Origin: JASHPR01 sp963739645 | Lineage (GTDB): Bacteria; Actinomycetota; Actinomycetes; Streptosporangiales; Streptosporangiaceae | Reading direction: 5' to 3' | Assembly: GCA_963739645.1 (NCBI GenBank) | Contig: CAVUBM010000028.1 | Location: 13,623-77,622 of the forward strand | Length of the DNA: 64,000 nt | Part shown: piece by piece, positions 24,740 through 33,037 of the stretch | Layout of the letters: each line of letters starts with the position of its first letter | How positions within the stretch are numbered: the first letter of the stretch is position 1 | The notes under the pieces: model-generated | What the model was told of the DNA's origin: nothing | The model's input: only the letters and a program-made list of their open reading frames with translations | Database searches by the model: none | Made by a program: the position numbers and the translations under genes

Positions 24740-27700
24740 ATGACGCCGAAGCTGGAGTTCTGCCTGCTCGGACCGTTAGTGGTGCGCTGCGGCGGGGTGG
24801 TGTTGCCGGTGCCGCGGGGCAGGCAGCGGGCGGTGCTCGCGGTGCTGTTGCTGAATGCCGGCCGGGTGGTGTCAATCGGCGAGATTGCCGAGACGCTCTG
24901 GGGGCCCGCGCCGCTGCCATCAGCCTCGGTGACCGTACGGAACTACGTGAAGAGGCTGCGTCGTGTGCTGGGGGATGCAGACCAGGCCCGGATCGTCACC
25001 CGGTCCCCCGGGTATGTGATCCGGGTTGATCCCGGGGAACTGGATGTGGCCCGGTTTGAAGCCCTGCTCGAGGGCGCGCGCAACGCTGCGCGAGGCGGTT
25101 CCTGGGAGGCTGCGGCTGATCACGCACGGGCGGCACTGGCGCTGTGGCGGGGCGAGGCGCTGGCCGACGTGGAGTCGGAGATGCTGGCGCTGCGCGAGGT
25201 TCCGCGGCTGGCGGAGCTGCGGCTGCAGGCGGCGGAGTTGCGGATCGATGCTGAGCTAGGCCTGGGCCATCACGGCGTGGTCATCGCCGAGCTCGAACGC
25301 ATGGCCGCGGCCCACCCGCTGCGCGAGCACCTGCACGCCCTGCTGATGCTTGTCCTGTACCGCGACGGCCGCCAGGCCGAAGCACTGGCCGCCTATCAGC
25401 ACGCGCGGCGGGTGCTCGTAGCTGAGCTGGGCGCCGAGCCGGGAGCCGAACTGCGCGAGCTGCACCGGCAAATCCTCACCACCGGCCCGGGCCTGGAGGG
25501 TCCTGAGTCCGGGCAACTGCCGCCGGGTGGGGCCCGGCCAGCGGGCGCCAGGCCGGCACCGGTGGTGCCACGGGAGCTGCCTAGCCCGGTGCCGCAGTTC
25601 GTAGGCCGGGCAGCCGAGCTGGCGGACCTGACCGGGATGCTGGAGCGGGCCAGCGCGCAGCGGCCGCGGACCCTGGTGATCTCGGCGATCGCCGGGATGG
25701 CCGGGGTGGGTAAGACGGCGCTGGCGATGCAGTGGGCGCATCAGGTGGCGGACCGGTTCCCGGACGGGCAGCTGCATGTGAACCTGCGTGGCTATGACCC
25801 TGGCCAGCCCGTGTCCGCAGCTGACGCCCTGGCCGGGTTCCTGCGCAGCCTGGGCGTGGCCGAACAGGACATCCCGGCCGAGACCGGAGAGCGCGCGGCC
25901 CGGTACCGGAGCCTGCTGGCCAGCCGGCGGATGCTGATCATGATCGACAACGCCGGGGATGCGGAGCAGGTCCGGCCACTGCTGCCAGGTAGCCCGTCGT
26001 GTCTGGCGGTGGTGACCAGTCGCGATGCGCTGGCTGGGCTGGTGGCCAGGGAGGGTGCCCGCCGACTGGACTTGGGCCTGCTGCCGCCAGCCGAGGCGGT
26101 GGGGTTGCTGCGGGCGCTGATCGGCGAGCGGGTGGAGTCCGAGCCTGAAGCGACCATGACGCTGGCCGGGTACTGTGCCCGGCTGCCGCTGGCGCTGCGG
26201 GTGGCCGCCGAGCGAGCCGCCGCCTCACCTGATGTCTCGCTGGCGGATGTTACGTCGGAGCTGGCTGATGAGCAGGAGCGGCTGGACCGGCTGGACGCTG
26301 CCGGGGATCGGCTGACGGCGGTGCGGGCCGTGTTCTCGTGGTCGGTCCGGCACCTGGATGACGAAGCCGCGCGCGCCTTCCGGCTGCTTGGGCTGCACCC
26401 CGGCGCCGACTTTGACGCCTACGCCGCCGCCGCGCTCACTGGCACCACGCTCCGGCAGGCTCGCTGGCTGCTGGGCCGGCTGGCCCGCGCCCACCTGATC
26501 CAGCCCGCCGGGACGGGCCGTTACGGCATGCACGACCTGCTCCGCGCCTATGCCGCCGATCAGGCTTCCGACCAGGACAGCGAGCAGGAGCGGGGGGCGG
26601 CCCTGAGCCGCCTGTTCGACCAATACCTGGCCACCGCCGCCGTCGCGGCCGGCACCTTGTTCCGCGCCGACCCTGACCAGCCAGCGCTACCCCAGGTCGC
26701 CGGCCCTGTGCCGCCGGTCACCAGCCCTGCCGCAGCGCTGGCATGGCTAGACGCGCAGCGGTCTACCCTTGTTGCGGTCGCCGCGCATGCCGCCGACCAC
26801 GGATGGCCAGGCCACGCCATCGGTCTGGCCGCCACCATCTTCCGTTACCTGGATGTCGGCCACTTCACCGACGCCGCCGCTATGCACCGTCATGCCCGCC
26901 GCGCCGCCGCGCAGGCCGGCGACCGGACCGCCGAAGCGGCGGCACTGACGATGCTCGGTGCTGCCGACGCTGCACAGGGCCGTCTCCACCAGGCCACCAG
27001 CTACCTCGAGAAGGCCCTGGCCCTATCTCGTGAGGACGGTAATCGGATCGGCGAGGCCCGCGCGCTTGGCAACCTCGGCATGACCGATTATTGCCAGGGC
27101 CGTTACCAGCAATCGGCTGGGTGCCACCGAAGGGCGCTAGCCATCTACCTGGAGGTCGGCGACCACGCCGGTGAGGCCCGTGAGCTGCACGGTCTGGGAG
27201 TCGTTGACCTGCGGCAGGGCCATTACGAGCAGGCCGCCGGACACTTGCGGCGGTCACTGGCGCTCTTCCGTGACGTCGGCCTCCGGTCGGGCGAGGCCCT
27301 GGTGCTGGGCAACCTCGGCGAACTCGAGCTGCGGCAAGGCCGGTACGTGCACGCCGCCGGCCATCTCCGGCGGTCCCTCGGGCTGGGCCGCGAGATCGGT
27401 AGCCGGATGTGCCAAGCCCGGGCCCTGGCTTGTCTGGGCATTTCCGAGCTGCGGCAGGGCCGCCGCCAGCAGGCCATCGGCCATCTGCGGCAGTCGCTGG
27501 CCCTCCACAGCCAGGCCGGCAATTGCTCTGGTCAGGCCGAGGCGCTCAACGGTCTTGGCGAAGCATTCCTCGCCGCAAGCCAGGTCGGCCAAGCCAGCGC
27601 CCGGCACGCCGCCGCGCTGGCCCTGGCGATCCAGTGCGGTGACAAGCACGAACAGGCACGGGCCCATAGCGGCCTGGCCAGCACCTGCCAGGCCACCGGC

Positions 27701-27874
27701 GACAGGGGGCAGGCTCACAGCCACTGGCAAGCCCTCGCCCGCGACACCGATCTCGCCACCCCGGAGGCCGAGCAGGTTCGCGCCCAGATCGCCGTGGCAG
27801 CCGAAGGCCAACACGAGACACTCGCTCAGTCCCGCCCGCCCGGCGCCAGGGAACGCGCAGGTCGGTTTCGTTGA
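24740..27874 (+). CDS. SARP-family regulator with NB-ARC and TPR domains (AfsR-like)
   Basis: A 1044-residue regulator. Residues about 1-95 are an OmpR-type DNA-binding domain (LEFCLLGPLVVRCGG ... SVTVRNYVKRLRRVLG), 96-245 the bacterial transcriptional activation domain, about 290-560 an NB-ARC-type STAND ATPase with Walker A GMAGVGKTAL, MLIMIDNAGD (Walker B) and GYCARLPLAL, and about 700-1000 a TPR array with repeats such as ARALGNLGMTDYCQGRYQQSAGCHRRALAIY. It probably activates a pathway when ligand binding oligomerises it. ATG at 24740 follows GGAGGTCGC. The AfsR-like label describes architecture only; no biosynthetic cluster is adjacent. Confidence 0.93.
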   Translation: MTPKLEFCLLGPLVVRCGGVVLPVPRGRQRAVLAVLLLNAGRVVSIGEIAETLWGPAPLPSASVTVRNYVKRLRRVLGDADQARIVTRSPGYVIRVDPGELDVARFEALLEGARNAARGGSWEAAADHARAALALWRGEALADVESEMLALREVPRLAELRLQAAELRIDAELGLGHHGVVIAELERMAAAHPLREHLHALLMLVLYRDGRQAEALAAYQHARRVLVAELGAEPGAELRELHRQILTTGPGLEGPESGQLPPGGARPAGARPAPVVPRELPSPVPQFVGRAAELADLTGMLERASAQRPRTLVISAIAGMAGVGKTALAMQWAHQVADRFPDGQLHVNLRGYDPGQPVSAADALAGFLRSLGVAEQDIPAETGERAARYRSLLASRRMLIMIDNAGDAEQVRPLLPGSPSCLAVVTSRDALAGLVAREGARRLDLGLLPPAEAVGLLRALIGERVESEPEATMTLAGYCARLPLALRVAAERAAASPDVSLADVTSELADEQERLDRLDAAGDRLTAVRAVFSWSVRHLDDEAARAFRLLGLHPGADFDAYAAAALTGTTLRQARWLLGRLARAHLIQPAGTGRYGMHDLLRAYAADQASDQDSEQERGAALSRLFDQYLATAAVAAGTLFRADPDQPALPQVAGPVPPVTSPAAALAWLDAQRSTLVAVAAHAADHGWPGHAIGLAATIFRYLDVGHFTDAAAMHRHARRAAAQAGDRTAEAAALTMLGAADAAQGRLHQATSYLEKALALSREDGNRIGEARALGNLGMTDYCQGRYQQSAGCHRRALAIYLEVGDHAGEARELHGLGVVDLRQGHYEQAAGHLRRSLALFRDVGLRSGEALVLGNLGELELRQGRYVHAAGHLRRSLGLGREIGSRMCQARALACLGISELRQGRRQQAIGHLRQSLALHSQAGNCSGQAEALNGLGEAFLAASQVGQASARHAAALALAIQCGDKHEQARAHSGLASTCQATGDRGQAHSHWQALARDTDLATPEAEQVRAQIAVAAEGQHETLAQSRPPGARERAGRFR

Positions 27875-28137
27875 TGCCAGAGGTCTTCCGGCGTGTGGTC
27901 CGCTTCCACAGCCGGACACGGTCAGCTGCGGTCCGGGCCGCTGGCGTACCGCAGATAACCCCAGGCCAGCACCGGCGGCCGGGGTTGTGAAACCGCATTG
28001 AGCCAGGGTTGACCCTGATGCGGCCGGGATGCATCTGCGGGTCGGGCCGGGGCTGATCCCGATCGACGCGGGCCGCCGGCGGCGGCAGCCTTGAGATATC
28101 AGCCCTGCCACTGCGACATCAATGGAGACCGATCACC

Positions 28138-28290
28138 ATGCTCGTCCTCATCGCCCTCGTCCTCATCGCCCTCGTGGCTCTGGCCGTCCTCAGCTTCGCT
28201 GTGCACGTCCTGTTCTCCCCGTGGCTCCTGCTGGTGGCCATTGGCATCGTGGCCTGGATCAAGTTCCGTCCGCGACACTCGCACCAGTAG
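28138..28290 (+). CDS. Small hydrophobic membrane protein, 50 residues
   Basis: One or two membrane helices (MLVLIALVLIALVALAVLSFAVHVLF, then PWLLLVAIGIVAWIKF) and a short basic end RPRHSHQ. This matches the small hydrophobic proteins commonly found in actinomycetes. A GGAGA site precedes the ATG by about ten bases. Function unknown. Confidence 0.72.
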   Translation: MLVLIALVLIALVALAVLSFAVHVLFSPWLLLVAIGIVAWIKFRPRHSHQ

Positions 28291-28386
28291 CCGGAGTCCC
28301 TTCCCGATGACTTTGAGCTCGCCATCTGGTCATACCTAATGTGGGCTGGGGCACCGGACCATGCCATGAACGCAAAGGAGACTGTG

Positions 28387-29130
28387 ATGAGCCTTCCCCG
28401 GATCGCTACCAGGCAGGCGTGGCTGACCGCCCGCAAGGAGCTGCTCGCCAAGGAGAAGGACTTGACCAGGCTGCGGGATGAGCTAAACGCCGAGCGCCGC
28501 GACCTGCCCATGGTCGAACTCGAGAAGGACTACGTCTTCGACGGCCCCAATGGCCCGGTGCGCCTCATCGACATGTTCGAGGGCCGGTCCCAGCTGATCA
28601 TCTACCACTTCATGTTCGATCCCGGATGGGAGGACGGCTGCGCGAGTTGCACCGCCGGCACCGACGAGCTGTCGGCAGGCTTCTTCGCGCACCTGCACAC
28701 CCGCGACTCCAGCTACGCCATGGTGTCGCGGGCGCCACTGGCCAAGCTGGAGCGGTGGAAGGCCAAGAAGGGCTGGGACGTGCCCTGGTATTCCTCGCTC
28801 GGGACCGACTTCAACTACGACTTCGGGGTCACGATCGATGAGTCGGTCGCGCCCGGCGAGTACAACTTCCGCACCAGGGCCGAGTTCGAGGCTATGGGGT
28901 CGGACTTCTTCGCCTCAGACCAGCCCTTCGAGATGCCGGGCCGGAGCTGCTTCCTCCAAGTCGGCGGGCGCGTGTTCCACACATACTCCCAGTACGCTCG
29001 TGGTCTGGAGTCCACCGGCGGCTCCTACTACTTCCTCGACCTCACCGCGCTCGGCCGGCAAGAGGAGTGGGAGATACCCAAGGGACGCAGTGAGTCCGCA
29101 AGGTCGGCCACGCCCGACTTCGCGTCGTAA
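28387..29130 (+). CDS. DUF899 thioredoxin-like family protein
   Basis: A 247-residue protein of the DUF899 (AhpC-TSA-like) family. SRQAWLTARKELLAKEKDLTRLRDELNAERRDLPMVE-type N-terminus (here TRQAWLTARKELL...) and FDPGWEDGCASCTAGTDEL with a CxxC-like CASC site are hallmark segments, as are SRAPLAKLERWKAKKGWDVPWYSS and FNYDFGVT. A thioredoxin-fold redox role is likely. The ATG at 28387 with AAGGAGA upstream is preferred over a longer reading. Confidence 0.9.
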   Translation: MSLPRIATRQAWLTARKELLAKEKDLTRLRDELNAERRDLPMVELEKDYVFDGPNGPVRLIDMFEGRSQLIIYHFMFDPGWEDGCASCTAGTDELSAGFFAHLHTRDSSYAMVSRAPLAKLERWKAKKGWDVPWYSSLGTDFNYDFGVTIDESVAPGEYNFRTRAEFEAMGSDFFASDQPFEMPGRSCFLQVGGRVFHTYSQYARGLESTGGSYYFLDLTALGRQEEWEIPKGRSESARSATPDFAS

Positions 29131-29213
29131 CCACCCACCTCGCCAGTCTCCGCGGAGGGTGCTGTTCCTGCCCACGTTGCCGGCAGGCGGCGCGCTCGTC
29201 CCGCGGCTGCTTC

Positions 29214-29726
29214 TCAGTCGTCTCCCGGTGAGGGAATCTCCGCGTTGGAGTAGTACGCCGCCGGGAACGGGAAAGCGGTGGCGATCCAGTGGCGGAGCGC
29301 GCTGTATAGCTTGGTGTAATAGCCGCGTTCGTAGGCGTCTGGGGTCACCCACCAGCTCACGTCAACGTCGAAGCCGAGTAGATCCTCGGTGAGCGGTGTG
29401 CGCCGGCCCATCGGATACAGGTAGCAGCAGCCGAGGTACTGACCGCCGGCGTCGTACGCGGCGTATGTGAACGAGTCGCCCTCGCGGAACTCACATTCGT
29501 GCCAGACGAGGTCAACGTAGTTGAAGTCGTTGCTGACCGGCTCGGTCGGCCAGGGCCCACCGCGCGTTCGACGGATCAGGTCGAGGCTGGCGTTGATGCC
29601 CCGGACGTCGTCGTGCAGGTGGTTCCGGGTGAGCGCGCTGGCGTGGATGTCCTTGTAGGTGAGCTCCGAGGGCGCGGCCCACCCGGTGGGCAGGTTGAGG
29701 CGTTTGACGAGCCCGTGATAGTCCAC
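29214..29726 (-). CDS. GNAT-like N-acetyltransferase
   Basis: About 170 residues. The region YAAYDAGGQYLGCCYLYP ... DVDVSWWVTPDAYERGYYTKLYSALRHWIATAFPFPAAYYSNAEIP fits a GNAT fold, with the usual V-x-x-W/Y-V-x-P-x-x-R-x-x-G-x-x segment for CoA binding. A GTG at 29726 has a GGAAGGGAG site upstream and is preferred over the longer frame. Convergent with the DUF899 gene. Substrate unknown. Confidence 0.8.
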   Translation of the reverse strand: MDYHGLVKRLNLPTGWAAPSELTYKDIHASALTRNHLHDDVRGINASLDLIRRTRGGPWPTEPVSNDFNYVDLVWHECEFREGDSFTYAAYDAGGQYLGCCYLYPMGRRTPLTEDLLGFDVDVSWWVTPDAYERGYYTKLYSALRHWIATAFPFPAAYYSNAEIPSPGDD

Positions 29727-29829
29727 GACTTGCTCCCTTCCGTCAGGGTGCCGAGGTCCGGTAGGTGAGGCCAGGACTGTGCAGACCCGGCATAGCGGCA
29801 TTTCTCATCGGCCAGCCGGACCATCAGCG

Positions 29830-30276
29830 TCAGACCGCGGCTGTGGCCCGGCTCAGCGCGGTCACCCGCGCGGTGGCGGTGGCGGTCGTGATGACCGCTG
29901 CTTCGGCGTCGAGCAAGGAGGCCTCCAGGAACGCCAGGTCCCCAGCGCGGTGGACGATCCGGCCCTTCGCAACGATCCGGCCGGGTCGAACCGGCCGCAG
30001 GAAGCTCACATTGAGCTGCACCGTCGACTGGAACTGGCCGGGCTCCAGGGTCGCCAGCAGGGCCGGCCCGACCGTGTCGTACAGCATTGCCGCCAGGAAC
30101 GCCCCTAGCACGTTGCCGGCCGGGTTGGTGAACGCCTCGGTCGCCGAGAACGCCACCTCGATCGTGCCCGCCTCGATATCGGCGTCGATGAACTCGAAGC
30201 CCAGCGTCGCCGCCGCTGCAGGCACCGGTACCCGCCCTTCGACCCCGTCCCAGAACGGCCCTGTCCGTCCGCTCAT
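29830..30276 (-). CDS. PaaI-type hotdog thioesterase
   Basis: A 148-residue hotdog-fold thioesterase. AFTNPAGNVLGAFLAAMLYDTVG is the catalytic helix region (usually HGG-x-x-x-x-L-x-D), and FQSTVQLNVSFLRPVRPGRIVAKGRIVHRAGDLAFLEASLLDAEAAVITTATAT the canonical strand order. The usual HGG becomes NPAGN. It probably hydrolyses an acyl-CoA. It lies downstream of the operon that begins at 34617, after a gap of about 145 bases, and may be transcribed with it. Confidence 0.88.
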   Translation of the reverse strand: MSGRTGPFWDGVEGRVPVPAAAATLGFEFIDADIEAGTIEVAFSATEAFTNPAGNVLGAFLAAMLYDTVGPALLATLEPGQFQSTVQLNVSFLRPVRPGRIVAKGRIVHRAGDLAFLEASLLDAEAAVITTATATARVTALSRATAAV

Positions 30277-30420
30277 CGCTACTCCTTTGCCCTGTCACCA
30301 GCAAGGTGTCGGGACCAGGTTAGGAAGCGGCGGCCATCGCGTCTTGAACCGAATTAACCTCGGGCGCGCCATCGTGCCGCTCGCATGACGGGTCAACCAG
30401 GGCCGCACCGCGCTCGGTGC

Positions 30421-31071
30421 TCACCTCTTCAACTCGGCCAGCCGTCGGCCGGCCGCGGCCACGACGGCGAGGCCGGTGAACCTGCCGACCGGGATGAGCC
30501 AGCCAGCCGGCTCGGCGAGGAAGTACGCCGGACACAGCATGCCGGCGCTGGCGGAGACCAATCCCACCCTGGCCGCGCCCGGGCCGAGGACCCCGGCCTG
30601 GCGACCGGCGAGGGCGAGCGCGCCGGTCATCAGTCCGAAGCCGACGCCGTGTACCGGGCCGCCGGCCACGAAGGAGCGCCGGGCTAGCCGAGCTGCCCTG
30701 GCGGGGTCGTGCCGGGCGGGGCCGCGCAGCTGCGCTGTGGTGACGCCGGAGGCGGCGAGCCCAGCCACGGCCACGGCGGCACCCGCGGCGTTCGCTATCC
30801 GCAGCCACGGAGAGCCGACCCGCCGAGCCAGGTGGTTCACGGTCAGAGCGAACTGGGCCAGGCAGGCGGTCGAAGCCAGTTGCCCGGCCGCGCTCATCAC
30901 CGCCGAGGAGGGGTTCCGCTCGTAGTAGTCGCGGAAGGCTGAGTTGGGCGAGCCCGGGCGGGGGAACGGTGAGTCGGCCAGGACGATGCCCCCGAACACT
31001 CCCGTCAGGAAGGTCGCACCCGTCAGCGGCCCGGACCAGGCGGCAAAACCGAAACTACGGCTCGCTGGCAC
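30421..31071 (-). CDS. Membrane protein, DUF998-like
   Basis: A 216-residue protein with about five membrane helices (for example GPLTGATFLTGVFGGIVLA, LRIANAAGAAVAVAGLAASGVTT, HGVGFGLMTGALALAGR, GLVSASAGMLCPAYFLAEPAGWLIPVGRF). Its plan resembles DUF998/DUF4386-type proteins, but the family is not certain. The gap to the NTF2-like gene upstream is 13 bases, so it belongs to the same transcription unit. Confidence 0.7.
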   Translation of the reverse strand: MPASRSFGFAAWSGPLTGATFLTGVFGGIVLADSPFPRPGSPNSAFRDYYERNPSSAVMSAAGQLASTACLAQFALTVNHLARRVGSPWLRIANAAGAAVAVAGLAASGVTTAQLRGPARHDPARAARLARRSFVAGGPVHGVGFGLMTGALALAGRQAGVLGPGAARVGLVSASAGMLCPAYFLAEPAGWLIPVGRFTGLAVVAAAGRRLAELKR

Positions 31072-31084
31072 CTCGGGTTCCTCC

Positions 31085-31480
31085 TCAAGCCTGGGCCGCC
31101 TCGGGCGCGACCGCGGTGTATTGGATGGCGGTGAGCCGCCAGGCGGCGTCGTGCCGGACCCACACGCTGAGCACCCGGAACAGGCCGGTGATGGTCTCGT
31201 CTCGGAACAGGCACTCCGAGCGCTGCAGGTCGCAGCGGACCACGGTGTCGTCGTAATGCTGGACCTGCGAATCGACCACCTCGAGGAGCACCTGCTGGTA
31301 GACCTGCTCGGAGTGGCTGCTGACCCACTCCTCGGTGCCGATCCGGTACCCCTTGGGGCCGACGATCTGGCAGTCCGGTGCCAGGTGGCGGCGCAGGGCG
31401 GAAGCGTCCCCTTCGACGAGCGCGGCGAGCAGCCGACGGTGCGCGTAAGCGACCTCGTTCTCGACCGTGGTGGCGCTCAT
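31085..31480 (-). CDS. NTF2-like (SnoaL/DUF4440) protein
   Basis: A 131-residue cone-fold protein: VENEVAYAHRRLLAALVEGDASALRRHLAPDCQIVGPKGYRIGTEEWVSS and the strands LQRSECLFRDETITGLFRVLSVWVRHDAAWRLTAIQYTAV match DUF4440-like NTF2 proteins. Its ATG overlaps the stop of the dihydrofolate reductase-like gene (ATGA). Role unknown; likely a small-molecule isomerase or binding protein. Confidence 0.88.
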   Translation of the reverse strand: MSATTVENEVAYAHRRLLAALVEGDASALRRHLAPDCQIVGPKGYRIGTEEWVSSHSEQVYQQVLLEVVDSQVQHYDDTVVRCDLQRSECLFRDETITGLFRVLSVWVRHDAAWRLTAIQYTAVAPEAAQA

Positions 31481-32043
31481 GCTGCACCCCCGGTCGCGGT
31501 CTGATACGTGAGGATGACGATGCCATCGCTCAGCGTCGTGCTGCCGGCCAGCCGGAAGGCCGCAGACGGTGCCTCGCGGGAGATCAGGTCATCCGGGGTG
31601 GTGTTCCCGACCAGCAAGGGGTGAATCCAGAGCCGAAGCTCGTCGAGCAGGCCGTGCTTGAGCAGCAGGCTGGAGACCGCCCCGAACCCGTATTGGACGA
31701 TGTCCTGGCCAGACTTGTTCTTGAGCTTGGTGATCTGCTCGGCCACATCACCGTCGATCACGTGTGTGTTGGCCCACTTCGGGTCCTTCAGCGTTGTCGA
31801 GACCACGTACTTCGGCATCGTGTTCATGCGGTCGGACAGCGGATCGCCCGAGCGCGTCGGCCAGACCGGCGCGAACCCGTCGTAGGTGCGCCGGCCCATC
31901 AGCACCGCGTCACACGTCAACAGCAGCTCCGTCTGAATCTCCCCGAACCGCGGGTCGCCGGGAAGATCACGAGACGGCCACAGCTGCGGTTGCTCGATTG
32001 CGCCATCAAGGGACATGTAGGTGGAATTGATGATCTTGCCCAT
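31477..32043 (-). CDS. Dihydrofolate reductase/RibD C-terminal family protein
   Basis: About 188 residues. GKIINSTYMSLDGAIEQPQLW, CDAVLMGRRTYDGFAPVWP and IVQYGFGAVSSLLLKHGLLDELRLWIHPLLVG are RibD/DHFR-fold segments (the actinomycete stand-alone group also found beside AraC regulators). The GGAGGTTCGAAG site precedes the ATG at 32043. Predicted NADPH-dependent reductase of unknown substrate, co-expressed with the AraC and MFS genes upstream. Confidence 0.9.
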   Translation of the reverse strand: MGKIINSTYMSLDGAIEQPQLWPSRDLPGDPRFGEIQTELLLTCDAVLMGRRTYDGFAPVWPTRSGDPLSDRMNTMPKYVVSTTLKDPKWANTHVIDGDVAEQITKLKNKSGQDIVQYGFGAVSSLLLKHGLLDELRLWIHPLLVGNTTPDDLISREAPSAAFRLAGSTTLSDGIVILTYQTATGGAA

Positions 32044-32164
32044 CTTCGAACCTCCGGTGCTGGTCTGGACTGGCCGGAAACCGACCGCTGCACCTAATGC
32101 GAACGGCTGGCTGGAACCACAGCACGACGGTAAGCGCCGGCCGGGCGGCAGCATTGAACGAAAT

Positions 32165-33037
32165 TCACCTGGATCGCTGGTCGCCTCCGCCGCCGAGTGC
32201 CCGGTTCACGTAGCCGGTCGGCGTGCTCCCGCAGAACGCCCGGAATTCACGGATCAGGTGCGCCTGGTCGGCATACCCGGCGTCTGCGGCGACCCGCCCC
32301 CAGTCCGCGATCCGTCCCGCTCTCGCCTGGCCCACAACCTGCTCGAACCGGGCCAGGCGAGCCACCGTCTTGGGCGTCAGCCCGACCTGCTGGGTGAAGC
32401 GGGTGATCAGGTGCTTGTGGCTCCAGCCCACCTCGGCGGCGACCTGGCCGACCCTGACCCCCGGGTCACCGGTCAACAGTTCCTGGGCGCGCAGCACCTC
32501 GGGCGACGGCTGCGGGCCGCGGTCGGCGGCGGCGCGAAGGAACCGGTCGACGAGGTCGAACCGCTGGGCCCACGCCGGGGCCTCCCGCATCGCGTCGAGC
32601 AGTCGCCGGGCGGGCTTTCCGAGGATGTCCTCGAGGTCAACAATCGCGCCGCCGAGTTCACTGATCGGCAGCCCGAGCAGCCGGTAGGCGCCCAGCGGCG
32701 CCATCCGCAGCTGCAGGTAGGACTCCGCGCAACTGCCCGGCTGCACCGAGACCCGGCCGTGTGCACCGAGCAGGAAGGCCGGCGGCCGGAATGGCGAGTC
32801 GACCATCTTGAGCAGTACCGGAACCGACGCCGACGCCGGCAGCACAAGCTGGTGAGCCTCAAACTGACCCGTGAACCCCCGGTAATCACCCTCCAGGAGA
32901 CCACGCAGCATCGGATGCGGGCGGCCAGACTGGTCCGGGCTCGTCCCCCGGTCCGGATCGAGCCGCACCGCACCAACGGCCCCAGCGCGGCGGGTCGCCT
33001 CATGGACTACGGCCACCTGTCTGATGTTCCTGAGCAC
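32165..33037 (-). CDS. AraC-family regulator
   Basis: About 290 residues: an effector domain (MLRGLLEGDYRGFTGQFEAHQLVLPASASVPVLLKM...) and a C-terminal pair of helix-turn-helices (VRVGQVAAEVGWSHKHLITRFTQQVGLTPKTVARLARFEQ ... ADAGYADQAHLIREFRAFCGSTPTGY). The GTG at 33037 overlaps the stop of the MFS gene by one base and has GGGAG upstream; a longer reading is less likely. It presumably controls its own operon or the adjacent reductase. Confidence 0.9.
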   Translation of the reverse strand: MLRNIRQVAVVHEATRRAGAVGAVRLDPDRGTSPDQSGRPHPMLRGLLEGDYRGFTGQFEAHQLVLPASASVPVLLKMVDSPFRPPAFLLGAHGRVSVQPGSCAESYLQLRMAPLGAYRLLGLPISELGGAIVDLEDILGKPARRLLDAMREAPAWAQRFDLVDRFLRAAADRGPQPSPEVLRAQELLTGDPGVRVGQVAAEVGWSHKHLITRFTQQVGLTPKTVARLARFEQVVGQARAGRIADWGRVAADAGYADQAHLIREFRAFCGSTPTGYVNRALGGGGDQRSR

